A stretch of 64,000 bases of DNA. It comes from Arthrobacter alkaliphilus. Its GTDB lineage: Bacteria > Actinomycetota > Actinomycetes > Actinomycetales > Micrococcaceae. The stretch lies in assembly GCF_021483235.1 (NCBI RefSeq), contig NZ_JAKEEC010000004.1, forward strand, positions 62,001 to 126,000. The letters run 5' to 3'. Under the pieces are notes generated by a model. That model saw nothing but the letters and a program-made list of their open reading frames with translations. It was not told the DNA's origin and made no database searches. Within the stretch, counting starts at the first letter, position 1, and each line of letters starts with the position of its first letter. The translations under genes were made by a program, and so were the position numbers. This document shows positions 52,237-62,687 of the stretch, piece after piece.

Positions 52237-53364
52237 ATGGGGGCTATGGCAGGTTCGCCGAAGATCCGCGTCACTCCCAGAGTCATGGGCAGGCTGCGCC
52301 TCGCCAGCCAGGGATTACTTGGGGGCTTCAGCAGCCCGGAGGAATGCGTCACGACGATGGGTGCCATGCAGGCCCAGGACCTTGGCTCGGCCTTCTGGGC
52401 GGTGGGGCAGCGGGTACCGGGCTCCGGCCTCTCGACGGTGCTGGAAGCGCTGGAGAACGGCAAGGTGGTCCGGTCCTGGCCCATGCGGGGCACACTTCAT
52501 TTGGTTCCGCCCCAGGACCTGCGCTGGATACTGGGCATCACCACAGAGCGGTCCATGCGGTCGGTGGCCGCGCGGCACAGGGAACTTGGCATCGACGCGG
52601 CTGACGTCGCGATGTGCCGGGATCTTGCCCTCGAACGTGTCACGTCCAGCCCGGGCGCCACGCGCGAGGAGCTTTTCAAGATCTTCGAATCCGCGGGCCA
52701 AGCCACAGCCGCCCAACGCGGCATCCACCTGCTCTGGATTCTGTGCCAAAACGGCTGGCTGGTCCAAGGACCACCGGCGGGTACGGCCGGCAAAGCCCTC
52801 GGCCAGCAACTGTTCGTGGCCTTTGACGAGTGGATTCCGGAATCCAAGGTCCTGGGCCGCGAAGAAGGGATTGCCGAATTCCTCCTCAGGTATATACGCA
52901 GCCACGGCCCGGCCACGCTGAACGACTTCGCGTGGTGGACCCAAATCCCCAAAGCCGAGGTCAAGGCAGCCCACGAGGCTCTGCGCAGCCAACTCGTTGA
53001 ACTCGACTTTGGCGGGACGTCCTACTGGCTGTCGCCCGAGATTGCCGCACTGCTCGACGACGGCGTCCCCGGCTCCAGGACTGTGCTCGCCTTGCCGGGA
53101 TTCGATGAATTCCTGCTCGGATACCAGGACCGGAACCTTGTCCTGCCGCCCGAGCATTTCCAGAAGGTCGTCCCGGGTGGCAACGGCGTCTTCAAACGCA
53201 TGATTGTGTCCGGCGGCGAAGTGGTGGGCACGTGGTCCCGCAGCGGCACCGGCCGGACCGCCGTCGTCGAGCCTGAACCGTTTAGCACGGAAGGCCTGAC
53301 TCCGGCGGCCAGACGGTCCTTCGAACTCCAGGCCGCCAAATACCTGCGGTTCATGGAGAGTTGA
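52237..53364 (+). CDS. AlkZ/YcaQ-like winged-helix DNA glycosylase family
   Basis: 375 residues. The HTH_42 (YcaQ/AlkZ) family signature QAQDLGSAFWAVGQR is present, with the Q-x-Q/D catalytic-loop residues, followed by VRSWPMRGTLHLVPPQDLRW. The C-terminal ALPGFDEFLLGYQDRNLVLPPEH is also typical. Members unhook interstrand crosslinks or excise alkylated bases. The GTG/ATG start has no clear ribosome site: ATG at 52237 or 52246 are possible. Confidence 0.85.
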   Translation: MGAMAGSPKIRVTPRVMGRLRLASQGLLGGFSSPEECVTTMGAMQAQDLGSAFWAVGQRVPGSGLSTVLEALENGKVVRSWPMRGTLHLVPPQDLRWILGITTERSMRSVAARHRELGIDAADVAMCRDLALERVTSSPGATREELFKIFESAGQATAAQRGIHLLWILCQNGWLVQGPPAGTAGKALGQQLFVAFDEWIPESKVLGREEGIAEFLLRYIRSHGPATLNDFAWWTQIPKAEVKAAHEALRSQLVELDFGGTSYWLSPEIAALLDDGVPGSRTVLALPGFDEFLLGYQDRNLVLPPEHFQKVVPGGNGVFKRMIVSGGEVVGTWSRSGTGRTAVVEPEPFSTEGLTPAARRSFELQAAKYLRFMES

Positions 53365-53374
53365 GGCAGGGCGC

Positions 53375-54529
53375 CTAGAGGGTGCCGGTAGCGATCTTCA
53401 GCATGCGGCGCAGCGGCTCGGCAGCCCCCCAGAGGAGTTGGTCGCCCACTGTGAAGGCGCTGATGTATTCAGGGCCCATCTCGAGCTTGCGGATACGGCC
53501 CACCGGAATGTCCAAGGTGCCTGAGGCAGCCACGGGGGTGAGGTCCGCCATGGACGCTTCCTTGGTGTTGGGCACAACCTTGGCCCACTCGTTGTCGGTG
53601 TCCAGGAGCTTCTCGATCTCGGCGACGGACAGGTCCTCGCGCAGCTTGAGCGTCAGTGCCTGGGAGTGGGAGCGCATTGCGCCGATACGGACGCAGAGGC
53701 CGTCCATGGCGATGTGCTCGCGGCCCGGCTTTCCGTTGCCCGTGCCGAGGATCTTGTTGGTCTCCACCCCGGCCTTCCACTCTTCCTTCGACTGGCCGTT
53801 GCCGAGGTCGGCGTCGATCCAAGGGATCAGGGAGCCGGCCAGCGGCACGCCGAACTGGGTGGCGTCGACTCCGGAGCGCTGGGTTGCCAGGACCTTGCGG
53901 TCGATTTCCAGGATCGCGGAGGCGGGATCGTCCAGTTCGCTGCTGACCTCGTTGTTGAGGGTGCCGAACTGGTTGAGCAGTTCACGCATGTGGCGGGCAC
54001 CGCCGCCCGAGGCCGCCTGGTACGTCATGGAGGTGCCCCACTCGACCAGGTTGTTCTTGAACAGGCCGCCAAGGCCCATGAGCATGCACGAGACGGTACA
54101 GTTGCCGCCGATGTAGTCCTTCACGCCATTGGCGAGTCCGGCGTCGATGACATCGCGGTTGATGGGGTCCAGCACGATGATGGAATCATCGTTCATGCGC
54201 AGCGTGGACGCGGCATCGATCCAGAGGCCGTCCCAGCCACGGCTGCGGAGTTCGCCGTGGACTTGCTTGGTGTAGTCGCCGCCCTGGGCAGTGACAATAA
54301 TCGGCAGCTTGGCAAGAGTCTCAATGTCGAATGCGTTCTCGAGCTTGCCTGCGCTGCCTTCTGCTGTACCAGCAAGTGACGGCGCGGCACCTCCTGCGTT
54401 CGAGGTGGAGAAAAATACCGGGTTGATGTTGGCGAAGTCGCCCTCTTCCTGCATGCGCTGCATCAGGACGGAACCGACCATGCCACGCCAACCGACCAGT
54501 CCAACGGACGGATTAGCTGCTGTAGTCAT
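53375..54529 (-). CDS. asd: Aspartate-semialdehyde dehydrogenase
   Basis: 384 residues, in the proteobacterial-type long form. NADP-binding [17 protein letters not shown] opens the protein. The catalytic cysteine is C144 in GGNCTVSCM, with SGGGARHM and HxxR motifs downstream. It reduces aspartyl phosphate to the semialdehyde, leading to threonine, methionine, lysine and diaminopimelate. Confidence 0.95.
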   Translation of the reverse strand: MTTAANPSVGLVGWRGMVGSVLMQRMQEEGDFANINPVFFSTSNAGGAAPSLAGTAEGSAGKLENAFDIETLAKLPIIVTAQGGDYTKQVHGELRSRGWDGLWIDAASTLRMNDDSIIVLDPINRDVIDAGLANGVKDYIGGNCTVSCMLMGLGGLFKNNLVEWGTSMTYQAASGGGARHMRELLNQFGTLNNEVSSELDDPASAILEIDRKVLATQRSGVDATQFGVPLAGSLIPWIDADLGNGQSKEEWKAGVETNKILGTGNGKPGREHIAMDGLCVRIGAMRSHSQALTLKLREDLSVAEIEKLLDTDNEWAKVVPNTKEASMADLTPVAASGTLDIPVGRIRKLEMGPEYISAFTVGDQLLWGAAEPLRRMLKIATGTL

Positions 54530-54584
54530 TTGACCAGTTTAGACTTTTGCGGCTCCCGGCCGCTGTCGGTTACGTCACGGAGCG

Positions 54585-54806
54585 CTACTTGCCGGCGTCG
54601 GGCCCTTCCAGCAGGGCTGCCTTCCGTGCGCGCAGGGCGTAGAAGGCGCCAAAAGCGAAGACCTGGGTCACCACCACCAGGACGATGATCCCCAGGATCT
54701 TGTTCCCACCCAGGATCATGGTGAGCCCAACAATCGCGGACAGGAGCGCGAAGAGCGGCAACAACATGTAGCCGAGGACGAACAGGGTCTCAGGTTTCTT
54801 CAGCAT
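54585..54806 (-). CDS. Small two-TM membrane protein downstream of folA
   Basis: 73 residues from the ATG at 54806, only 2 bases after the folA stop. Two hydrophobic segments, LFVLGYMLLPLFALLSAIVG and ILGIIVLVVVTQVFAFGAFYAL, are followed by a basic tail. Its start sits inside the folA terminal region, so it is probably translated by coupling. No function assigned; similar small proteins follow folA in related actinobacteria. Confidence 0.7.
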   Translation of the reverse strand: MLKKPETLFVLGYMLLPLFALLSAIVGLTMILGGNKILGIIVLVVVTQVFAFGAFYALRARKAALLEGPDAGK

Positions 54807-54808
54807 TC

Positions 54809-55396
54809 TCAGTCTTCCGTCCGGCGCCACGTGGCAATCCGGTAGTTGGTGCCGTTCTTGGAGGTGAGCCAGCCATCAGCCGGATCCGTCGACTCAAGGC
54901 TCCATGCCTCGCCGAACTCCGGCGCGAAAGTGTCGCCGTCGGTGTCGGAGTCGATGACCGTGACCACGGCGACATTCGCAATGTCCATGGACTGCCGGTA
55001 AATCTCGCCGCCGCCAATGATCCAGACGGTCTGGCCGCCCGGTGCGAACTGCGACTCCAGAAGCGCTGCATCAAGCGAAGAGACGACGACGGCGCCGCGT
55101 GCGTCGGGCGAGTCCGCCCAGCCGGGCTGCCGGGTCACCACGATGTTGGTGCGGCCGGGCAAGGGACGGTACTTTGCGGGGAAAGACTCCCAGGTCTTCC
55201 GCCCCATGATCACAGGATGGCCGGTTGTCAGGGTGCTGAAGTGCTTCAAGTCTTCAGGGAGGTGCCAAGGCATCGTCCCGCCTTTGCCAATTACCCCGCT
55301 GGTGGTCTGTGCCCACACCAGCCCGATTCCGTTGGGCGTTTCCCGGGCCTCTCCGGAGGACGGCGATTCCGTAGCAGGGGTCTCGCGGCTGCTCAT
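54809..55396 (-). CDS. folA: Dihydrofolate reductase
   Basis: 195 residues, longer than the usual 160-170 because of a polar N-terminal extension of about 22 residues. The DHFR core is clear: [27 protein letters not shown] contains the substrate-binding region, [10 protein letters not shown] and VTRQ, and the IIGGGEIY motif binds NADPH. Start ATG overlaps the thyA stop by four bases. It regenerates tetrahydrofolate consumed by ThyA. Confidence 0.95.
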   Translation of the reverse strand: MSSRETPATESPSSGEARETPNGIGLVWAQTTSGVIGKGGTMPWHLPEDLKHFSTLTTGHPVIMGRKTWESFPAKYRPLPGRTNIVVTRQPGWADSPDARGAVVVSSLDAALLESQFAPGGQTVWIIGGGEIYRQSMDIANVAVVTVIDSDTDGDTFAPEFGEAWSLESTDPADGWLTSKNGTNYRIATWRRTED

Positions 55397-56196
55397 ACTG
55401 CCACGGGAGCCTTGATGGAAGGATGGTGGCGGTAGCCGATTACTTCGAAGTCCTCGAAGGTGTAGTCGAAAATCGAGTCCGGCTTCCGCTTGAACTGAAG
55501 CCGGGGGTACTCGTACGGTTCCCGGGAGAGCTGCTCGGTGACTTGCTCCACATGGTTGTCGTAAACGTGGACGTCCCCGCCGGTCCAGACGAAATCGCCC
55601 GGCTCAAGGCCCAGCTGTTGTGCCACCATGTACGTCAGCAACGCGTAGGAAGCGATGTTGAACGGGACGCCAAGGAACATGTCTGCCGAACGCTGGTACA
55701 GCTGGCAGGACAGCTTGCCGTCGGCGACATAGAACTGGAAGAACGCGTGGCACGGCGGCAGCGCCATGTCCTTGATCTCGGAGACGTTCCACGCCGAAAC
55801 GATGTGCCGTCGCGAATCCGGGTTGGCCGCGAGACCCCTCATGAGCTCGGCGATCTGGTCAATGTGCCCGCCGTCGGGAGTCGGCCAGCTTCGCCACTGC
55901 ACGCCGTACACCGGGCCGAGTTCGCCGTCGGCGTCCGCCCACTCATCCCAGATGGTGACACCCTGCTCCTGGAGCCACTTCACGTTGGACTCGCCGCGGA
56001 GGAACCACAACAGCTCCAGCGCGAGGGATTTGAAGTGGACCCGCTTGGTGGTGATGAGCGGGAAACCCTGGCTCAGATCGAAGCGCAGCTGGCGGCCGAA
56101 AACGCTCCGGGTGCCGGTGCCCGTTCGGTCCGACTTGTGCGTGCCATTGGCCATGACGTCGCGCAGGAGGTCTTCATATGGGGTTGGGATGCTCAC
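55393..56196 (-). CDS. thyA: Thymidylate synthase
   Basis: 267 residues, standard length. Catalytic cysteine C149 in [22 protein letters not shown] near the N-terminus, and the [15 protein letters not shown] region are present. It methylates dUMP using methylenetetrahydrofolate. folA follows with a 4-base overlap, giving the common thyA-folA operon. Confidence 0.97.
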   Translation of the reverse strand: MSIPTPYEDLLRDVMANGTHKSDRTGTGTRSVFGRQLRFDLSQGFPLITTKRVHFKSLALELLWFLRGESNVKWLQEQGVTIWDEWADADGELGPVYGVQWRSWPTPDGGHIDQIAELMRGLAANPDSRRHIVSAWNVSEIKDMALPPCHAFFQFYVADGKLSCQLYQRSADMFLGVPFNIASYALLTYMVAQQLGLEPGDFVWTGGDVHVYDNHVEQVTEQLSREPYEYPRLQFKRKPDSIFDYTFEDFEVIGYRHHPSIKAPVAV

Positions 56197-56214
56197 GCCC
56201 CCAGCTTACTGGAG

Positions 56215-57183
56215 TCAGTCGTCGAAGGGCTTGATCTGTTCCACTGCCACTACGCGTTGGCCGTTTCCGCGGGCCACGTGGCACACGAGCATCTCGCCAG
56301 GTGCCAGGTACGGATCGTGGGCCGGCAGCATCTGGCGAAGCTCGGGTCCCATCCGGCCGCCGAGCGTTTTTAGGATGGTGGGCAGTGCCGGCCTGTGGGT
56401 GCAGAGGGCAACCGCGCGCTGCTTTTCGAACAGGCCCTCGACGATGGCGGCCGTCTTCTTCGGACTCCGCTGGTGGTTGTGCTCCGTCAGGGCATCCACC
56501 AGCTTCACCTTGGCTCCGGCCGACTTGGCATACGGTGCGATGGTGGACACGCATCTGGCCCAGGGACTGCTTACAATGCGCATCGGCTTCCACACGCCAA
56601 GGAGCCGTTCCACGGCCAGCGCCTGGCGCAGGCCCGTCACCGCAAGCGGCCGGCTGCCTTCGGCCTTGGTCCAGGAGGATCGCGGCTTGGCCTTGGCATG
56701 GCGTACCAGGATCAGGGGCCACGTCTCCAGCTCATCATTGAGGTGGGCCTTCGCCAGAGCCTGGAGAGGGGCAACATCCGTCGGGTTGCTCAGGAAACGT
56801 GCCGCCTTGTCCGGCGCGGCCCACATGTAGGCGTCCACTTCCTCGCCGTCCGGCTTGATGGGGGACCCGTTGACTTGCGTCGCCCAGTAGTGCACCACCT
56901 TCAGACCGGCCGCCACATGGTAGTGCGTCGGTGGAAGGGGGATCCCCAGGGCAGCCGTCAGGCCGATCTCTTCCTCGATCTCGCGGACAGCGCACTCCGG
57001 GATCGTCTCCCCGGCGTCAAGCTTGCCCTTGGGCCAGGACCAGTCGTCGTACTTGGGTCGATGGATCAGCAGGACCTCAAGGGCACCCTTGGTGACGCGC
57101 CAAGGGATGGCACCGGCCGCCGTGACGGCGACCGGCTCCCCGGGATGGTCCGTCTGGTCCGCAATAGGTGTGTCGCTTTTCAA
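56215..57183 (-). CDS. NUDIX hydrolase fused to histidine phosphatase
   Basis: 322 residues from a TTG at 57183, 11 bases past the ppk stop; an ATG at 57243 within ppk is a longer alternative. The N-terminal MutT/Nudix domain has GKLDAGETIPECAV followed by REIEEEIGL, the catalytic box. The C-terminal half (from about 175) is a histidine phosphatase domain with LILVRHAKAKPR. MutT1-type two-domain proteins in mycobacteria hydrolyse 8-oxo-dGTP and diadenosine polyphosphates. It follows ppk in the same direction. Confidence 0.9.
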   Translation of the reverse strand: MKSDTPIADQTDHPGEPVAVTAAGAIPWRVTKGALEVLLIHRPKYDDWSWPKGKLDAGETIPECAVREIEEEIGLTAALGIPLPPTHYHVAAGLKVVHYWATQVNGSPIKPDGEEVDAYMWAAPDKAARFLSNPTDVAPLQALAKAHLNDELETWPLILVRHAKAKPRSSWTKAEGSRPLAVTGLRQALAVERLLGVWKPMRIVSSPWARCVSTIAPYAKSAGAKVKLVDALTEHNHQRSPKKTAAIVEGLFEKQRAVALCTHRPALPTILKTLGGRMGPELRQMLPAHDPYLAPGEMLVCHVARGNGQRVVAVEQIKPFDD

Positions 57184-57194
57184 CTTTTCGCTGC

Positions 57195-59444
57195 CTACCG
57201 CCGGGCAACTGCGCGTTGGCGGGACCGGGAGGCAAGCAGCCATGACTGGATGTCCAGCAGCGGCGTGCCGTCTTCGGCCTTGTGGAACCTGGTCCAGTGG
57301 CCTTCGTTGTCGAGGTGCCAGCTGGCAGTGCCGGGGTCCATGTATCGCCGCAGCAGGTCCAGGACCTCGGCGATGTCCTCCTTGCTGGAGAGTTGCACCA
57401 GCGCCTCGACCCGGCGGTCGAGGTTGCGGTGCATCATGTCCGCGGAGCCGATGTACACCACGGGATCGTTGCCGTTGGCGAAGGCGAACACACGGGAGTG
57501 CTCCAGGAAACGCCCGAGGATGGAACGGACCGTGATGTTTTCGCTCAGTCCAGGAACTCCCGGACGCAGCGAGCAGATGCCACGGACAATGACGTCAACC
57601 TTTACGCCGGCCTGCGAGGCCCGGTAAAGGGCGTCGATGGTGGCTTCGTCAACCATGGAGTTGACCTTGATCTGGACCTTGGCCGGGATTCCCGCGCGGG
57701 CGTTGCGGATCTCGGCCTCGATCCTTTCGATCAATCCTGACCGTACCGAGCGCGGCGCCACGAGGAGCCGCTTGAAGGTCGATTTCGGGGCATATCCGGA
57801 GAGCTGGTTGAAGAGCTTGGACAGGTCCTCGCCCACCTGCTCGTTGGAGGTCAACAGGCCAAGGTCTTCGTAGTAGCGGGCCGTCCGCGGGTGGTAGTTG
57901 CCCGTGCCGATGTGGCAATACCTGCGGAGGCCGTCCACTTCCTGGCGGACCACGAGGGACAACTTGCAGTGCGTCTTCAGTCCCACGATGCCGTACACGA
58001 CGTGCACGCCGGCCTGCTCCAGTTTGCGGGCCCAGGAGATGTTGGCCTGCTCGTCGAAGCGGGCCTTGATCTCCACAAGGGCCAGGACCTGCTTGCCGGC
58101 CTCGGCCGCGTCGATGAGCGCGTCGACGATGGGGGAATCGCCGGAGGTGCGGTACAGGGTCTGCTTGATGGCCTGGACCTTGGGGTCCGCGGCCGCCTGC
58201 TCCAGGAAGGCCTGGACCGACGTCGAGAACGAGTCGTAAGGGTGGTGAAGCAGGATGTCCCGGCGGCGCATCGCAGCGAAGACGTTGGCGGCTTTGGACG
58301 TCTCGGATTCGTTCAAGTACCGCGAGGTGTGGGGCACATGCTTCGGGTAATGGAGATCGGCGCGGTCGATTCCGCCGATGACCGACAGGCCACGGAGGTC
58401 CAGCGGCGCCGGAACTGAATACACCTCGGATTCGTCGACGCCGAGTTCCCGCACCAGGAGCGCGCGGATGTTCGGGTTGATGTCCGTGGTGACCTCAAGC
58501 CGGACGGGCGGACCGAAGCGGCGGCGCAGCAGTTCTTTTTCGAGCGCTTGCAGGAGGTTCTCGGCGTCGTCCTCTTCAACTTCCACGTCCTCGTTGCGGG
58601 TGACGCGGAAGGTGTGGTGCTCCATGACTTCCATTCCGGGGAACAGCTTGTCCAAGTGCACCGCGATGACCTCTTCGAGGGCAATGAACCGTGCCACGCG
58701 GCCCGGAACCGCGCCGGCCCGGGGTCCGTCGATCGAGATGAGGCGCGGCAGCTGGTCCGGAACCTTGACGCGGGCGAACAGTTCCTTGTCGCTTACGGGG
58801 TTGCGGACAATCACGGCCAGGTTGAGGGACAGGCCGGAGATATAGGGGAAGGGGTGGGCCGGATCGACGGCGAGGGGAGTGAGGATCGGGAAGACCTTCT
58901 CGCCGAACATCAGGCTGAGGCGGTGCTTGGCCTCGTCGTCGAGTTCGTCCCAGCGCATGAGGTGGATGTGCTCATAGGCCAAGGCGGGGCGGATCTGCTC
59001 GGCAAACACCCGCGCGTGGCGTTCCTGCAGCTTGCGGGCCGCTTCGCCGATCTGCTCCAGGACTTCGATAGGGCTCAGACCGGCGGGGGAGGGCACTGCG
59101 AGGCCGGTGGCGATGCGGCGCTTCAAGCCGGCAACGCGCACCATGAAGAATTCATCCAGGTTCGAGGCGAAGATGGAGAGGAAATTGACCCGCTCCAGGA
59201 GGAAAAGGTCCGGATCCTCCGCGAGCTCAAGGACGCGGGCGTTGAAGGCGAGCCAGCTCAGCTCGCGGTCCAGGAAGCGGTCCGGACTGATGTCGCCGTC
59301 CGGCTCCAGGGAGGGCGCAAATTCGGGAATGTCGATGCGGTCCTGGGTGGCCCGCGCCGCCGGGACCTCGGATGACCCGAAGCGGGGAGGCAAGGTTGCG
59401 CCCTTGACCTCGGTTTTGGTGTTTCCGACCGGGTCCGGGTTCAT
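57195..59444 (-). CDS. ppk1: Polyphosphate kinase
   Basis: 749 residues, typical PPK1 size. The N-terminal domain opens [22 protein letters not shown]. The catalytic histidine lies in [23 protein letters not shown], with the [21 protein letters not shown] and FGPPVRLEV segments. It polymerises ATP gamma-phosphate into polyphosphate. It is the first gene of the ppk-Nudix pair, 81 bases after mshD's downstream end. Confidence 0.96.
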   Translation of the reverse strand: MNPDPVGNTKTEVKGATLPPRFGSSEVPAARATQDRIDIPEFAPSLEPDGDISPDRFLDRELSWLAFNARVLELAEDPDLFLLERVNFLSIFASNLDEFFMVRVAGLKRRIATGLAVPSPAGLSPIEVLEQIGEAARKLQERHARVFAEQIRPALAYEHIHLMRWDELDDEAKHRLSLMFGEKVFPILTPLAVDPAHPFPYISGLSLNLAVIVRNPVSDKELFARVKVPDQLPRLISIDGPRAGAVPGRVARFIALEEVIAVHLDKLFPGMEVMEHHTFRVTRNEDVEVEEDDAENLLQALEKELLRRRFGPPVRLEVTTDINPNIRALLVRELGVDESEVYSVPAPLDLRGLSVIGGIDRADLHYPKHVPHTSRYLNESETSKAANVFAAMRRRDILLHHPYDSFSTSVQAFLEQAAADPKVQAIKQTLYRTSGDSPIVDALIDAAEAGKQVLALVEIKARFDEQANISWARKLEQAGVHVVYGIVGLKTHCKLSLVVRQEVDGLRRYCHIGTGNYHPRTARYYEDLGLLTSNEQVGEDLSKLFNQLSGYAPKSTFKRLLVAPRSVRSGLIERIEAEIRNARAGIPAKVQIKVNSMVDEATIDALYRASQAGVKVDVIVRGICSLRPGVPGLSENITVRSILGRFLEHSRVFAFANGNDPVVYIGSADMMHRNLDRRVEALVQLSSKEDIAEVLDLLRRYMDPGTASWHLDNEGHWTRFHKAEDGTPLLDIQSWLLASRSRQRAVARR

Positions 59445-59525
59445 CGGGCTCTCCTTCGTTCAGCGCAGGGTTTGATTCAACCCTACAAGGATTCCACGTG
59501 CCGGAATCCTAGATGTCCTAGCCTT

Positions 59526-60518
59526 TCAATGACGCCGTGGTTCCGGGTTGTTTCCGGATAGCGGCGCATACATGACATCGACGTCCCAGCGAACGAAGCC
59601 CAGCTTCTGGTAGAGGGCAACGGCCGCGGCGTTGTCGGCGTCCACGTACAACATCACAGAGTGCAGATCGTGGCTCTGGAGATACCTGATTCCGGCGACA
59701 GTGAGCGCCTTGCCAAGTCCCATGCCTTGCGCCGCGGGCGTCACGCCGACGACGTAGACCTCCCCGATGGCCGGATGGGATCCTTGCCGCGGGTGCACCT
59801 TGGTCCAATGGAATCCGAGCAGCTCCCCGTCCTCATTCACGGCGAGCAGGAACCCTGCGGGATCGAACCAGTCCTCGGCCATTCGGGCTTCAAGGTCGGC
59901 CCTGGTCAAGGACCCTTGCTCGGGATGGTGGGCAAATGCCATCCTGTTGGCGGTCAGCCAGGCGGACTCATCCTGACCCGGCACGAAGGGGCGCAGCGAG
60001 ACTCCCTCGGGCAGGCCGGCGTCGGGCAGTTCCGCTGTGGAAGACATGAGCCGCATCTTCCACAATTCGCGTACCGGTCCGTAGCCGTAGCGTGCCGCAA
60101 GCTCAGCGGCGGCCTCGTGATTCCCGTGGGACCAGGCGCTCAGGCCCCCGAGCCCGCGGCTGTCCCGGAGCGAGTCCAGCAACCGCACCGCCACGCCCTG
60201 GTTGCGGTAGCTGGGGTGCACTGCCATCTCCAGGACTCCGGTCCCGTCGTCCGCCTCAACCACGACGGCGATCCCCGCCAGGTCCTGTCCGCTTGCTGGA
60301 TCGGACCGCTCGTCCGGGGCGTAGAGGGCCAGTGTGAGCAGGGAATGGTCACCGGCATCGGCACCGCGCAGCATGACGCGGGTCTGTTCCGACAGCGGGG
60401 GATTGCCGTCCGACTTCTCCGCCGCCGCGGCAAGCGTCTTGATGTCGTTCAACAGCTCGGCATCGGACGCGCCTTTGACGACGAGGACAGGCCAGTTCTC
60501 CGGGTGCGCAACGCTCAT
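59526..60518 (-). CDS. mshD: Mycothiol synthase (two GNAT domains)
   Basis: 330 residues, two GNAT acetyltransferase domains (about 20-150 and 170-325). The second holds EVYVVGVTPAAQGMGLGKALTVAGIRYL, the acetyl-CoA binding motif, and HSVMLYVDADNAAAVALYQKLGF. MshD acetylates Cys-GlcN-Ins to give mycothiol, the actinobacterial low-molecular-weight thiol. Marks the organism as an actinobacterium. Upstream of ppk. Confidence 0.95.
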   Translation of the reverse strand: MSVAHPENWPVLVVKGASDAELLNDIKTLAAAAEKSDGNPPLSEQTRVMLRGADAGDHSLLTLALYAPDERSDPASGQDLAGIAVVVEADDGTGVLEMAVHPSYRNQGVAVRLLDSLRDSRGLGGLSAWSHGNHEAAAELAARYGYGPVRELWKMRLMSSTAELPDAGLPEGVSLRPFVPGQDESAWLTANRMAFAHHPEQGSLTRADLEARMAEDWFDPAGFLLAVNEDGELLGFHWTKVHPRQGSHPAIGEVYVVGVTPAAQGMGLGKALTVAGIRYLQSHDLHSVMLYVDADNAAAVALYQKLGFVRWDVDVMYAPLSGNNPEPRRH

Positions 60519-60685
60519 GCTGCAAGGCTATACGTCTCCGGCCGGTTTGGCGGGATGGATTTTGCGGCTGCCGTCTTGGCCGTGTAAGGTCTATATCTCG
60601 TCCGGCTTTGCGAAGCAGGATGCGAGGGGGATCCACCAGTGGGGTGGCTTCGATACGTTCGACCCGTATGTCCTCCACCCGAGCA

Positions 60686-60722
60686 AGCGAAGGCCCGGAC
60701 TCACTGAGTCCGGGCCTTCGCT
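60686..60722 (-). terminator. Terminator of glnR-like gene
   Basis: AGCGAAGGCCCGGACTC and GAGTCCGGGCCTTCGCT form a perfect 17-bp stem with a tiny loop, between the response-regulator stop (60759) and mshD. The T stretch (TGTTT) lies on the right side, so the orientation is not fully settled. Confidence 0.8.
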
Positions 60723-60758
60723 GTTTCCCGTGCGTTCCGAAGCCTGCGGTCCGTAAGC

Positions 60759-61457
60759 CTAGGCCTCCGTGAACTCGTCTTCCGGCAAGCGGACCAGCGT
60801 GAGCCGGTAACCAACGTTGCGGACCGTGCTGATGAGGTTCTCGTGGTCCGCGCCCAACTTGGCACGCAGGCGCCGGACGTGAACGTCCACGGTGCGGGTG
60901 CCGCCGTAGTAGTCGTAGCCCCATACTTCGGTGAGAAGCTGTTGACGAGTGAATACCCGACCGGGGTGCTGGGCCAGATACTTCAGGAGTTCGAACTCCT
61001 TGAAGGTCAGGTTGAGCGGCTGCCCGTTCACGCGGGCCGTGTAGCTTGCCTCGTCGATCACGACGCCGGCCGCCCGGATTTCGGTGTTGGTTTCCTCTTC
61101 GCCGGGGATTGCGCGGGCCACGGCCAGGCGGATCCGGGCTTCGACTTCGGCCGGCCCGGCCGAGTCCAGGACAATGTCATCGACGGACCATGCGGAAGAT
61201 ACGGCAGCCATGCCGCCTTCCGTGAGGATCAGGATGAGGGGAGCGCTCAAGCCTGTGGCTTTGAGCAACTGGGTCAGGGACCGGGCCCCCACGAGGTCCT
61301 TGCGGGCATCAAGGAACACGACGTCGGTGGGGTCGGTTTCGAGCAATGCCGTTGGCTCTGCCGGCAGGATGTGGACCCGGTGGTTCAGCAGCTCCAAGGC
61401 GGGCAGGATGTCAACCGACGAGCCGGTGCTGTTCGTCAGGAGCAGGATGTGCGACAT
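60759..61457 (-). CDS. glnR: GlnR-like orphan response regulator
   Basis: 232 residues from ATG at 61457 with GGAGGA upstream; the ORF continues open for 92 codons but without a start signal. The receiver domain, with [41 protein letters not shown], is atypical like GlnR of Streptomyces. The C-terminal winged helix has [55 protein letters not shown]. GlnR proteins control nitrogen metabolism genes. The pairing with mshD is like that in Streptomyces. Confidence 0.88.
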   Translation of the reverse strand: MSHILLLTNSTGSSVDILPALELLNHRVHILPAEPTALLETDPTDVVFLDARKDLVGARSLTQLLKATGLSAPLILILTEGGMAAVSSAWSVDDIVLDSAGPAEVEARIRLAVARAIPGEEETNTEIRAAGVVIDEASYTARVNGQPLNLTFKEFELLKYLAQHPGRVFTRQQLLTEVWGYDYYGGTRTVDVHVRRLRAKLGADHENLISTVRNVGYRLTLVRLPEDEFTEA

Positions 61458-61768
61458 AGTTCCTCCAATGGGCGGTCCGCGCATCATCGGGCGTCTGAAC
61501 CGGGCTTCCACCGGCCGGTAGCTGCTCCATGCGGCTTTGTTCCGTTGTAACGGAAGCGCTGCCACAAGAAGCGCTGTTGACAACCGAGTATACCCAAATG
61601 CCCCTGCAACGGCAGGGATTCGTGTCACCTTCAGGCCATGTTTGCGACATATTTGTGCCGTATAGGGCAGGATTGGCAAGAGGTTGCCCGGGCTTGGAAC
61701 AGGATGGGCCCATCGGGGATCCTGCAAAGGCACGGCGAGGTGAGGGACACAGTGAGGTCAGGGGCGCA

Positions 61769-62503
61769 GTGAAGTCTTGGAGCATCGGGGTGGTCGGCCT
61801 CGTGGCGCTCGCGGTTTTTGTCGCCGGCTCTTACGGCCCCACGGAGGGGCTGGTCGCCGTCGGCATTCTGGCGTCGGCCGCGGTTGGCGTCGGCTGGCCC
61901 CATTTTCTGGCTGTGCCCGCGAAAAAGACGCTCGCCGCCGTCATCGGGCTGAGCGGTGCCGGTTCGGCCCTGGGGGCCGGGTTCCTCCCGGCCCCCGGGT
62001 TTCTCGATGCAACCCCGGCCTTTATCGCCGCCGGCGTGATCGCGGTGTTCGTCGTGCAGCTGATCCGCGGAACCGGCCAGGCCCAGCGGCTCGAATCGAC
62101 GCTTGGCAGCTGCGTCGGCGTCCTCCTGAGTTGCGTTGGCGCCGGCTGGATTGCGGGGGAGAGGTTCAACGGGATCAAGGAAATGGTGTTGGTTGCCGCC
62201 CTCAGCGCCGCTGTGGCCCTCCTCGCCGGCTTGTTGCGCTGGCCAGACCGGGTCGTGGCACCCTTGGGCATCGTGGCCGCCGGGCTGGTTGCGCCGATGG
62301 CAGGCCTGGTGTTCTCCAATATCGCGATTATGGCTGCCATCGTGGTGGGCGTCGTCATCGGATCGGTCCTGGTCAGTTTCCGCCGGATGGTGACGCTTCG
62401 GCTCGGCCGCCTGAACTTCCCGGCTGTCCTGGGAATGGGCGTAGCCCCCGTCTGGGCGGTTGGAGCCCTGTCTTACTTCATCGACAAACTACTCATCTTC
62501 TAG
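61769..62503 (+). CDS. Hypothetical polytopic membrane protein
   Basis: 244 residues from GTG at 61769, with GAGGTCAGGGG upstream; the earlier frame start at 61529 is unlikely because it would pass through non-hydrophobic junk. Seven or so membrane segments are predicted, with a basic linker (RGTGQAQRLESTLG) in the middle. No family recognised. Divergent from glnR. Confidence 0.75.
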   Translation: MKSWSIGVVGLVALAVFVAGSYGPTEGLVAVGILASAAVGVGWPHFLAVPAKKTLAAVIGLSGAGSALGAGFLPAPGFLDATPAFIAAGVIAVFVVQLIRGTGQAQRLESTLGSCVGVLLSCVGAGWIAGERFNGIKEMVLVAALSAAVALLAGLLRWPDRVVAPLGIVAAGLVAPMAGLVFSNIAIMAAIVVGVVIGSVLVSFRRMVTLRLGRLNFPAVLGMGVAPVWAVGALSYFIDKLLIF

Positions 62504-62519
62504 CGGTTAGGATGGCATC

Positions 62520-62633
62520 ATGTCCGTACTTGCATTTGAAATCTTCTTCCTCGTCCTCCTCGGCCTGGCCAGCCTCTCGATGGCCTGGTTCGCTGGTTTT
62601 GTCGTCTACCGTCTCTTCAAAGGCCAGAAGTAG
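62520..62633 (+). CDS. 37-residue single-pass membrane peptide
   Basis: ATG at 62520 with TAGGATGG upstream, ending TAG at 62631. One membrane segment (residues 5-29, FEIFFLVLLGLASLSMAWF) is followed by VYRLFKGQK. Starts 16 bases after the preceding membrane gene and ends 54 before the nitrobindin gene. Too short for family assignment, but the ribosome site and the hydrophobic profile support it. Confidence 0.6.
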   Translation: MSVLAFEIFFLVLLGLASLSMAWFAGFVVYRLFKGQK

Positions 62634-62687
62634 AACTCCGGCAGCTTCTGTTCCACTTGTGCCCTCCGGTCCACTGAGGTAAATGCT

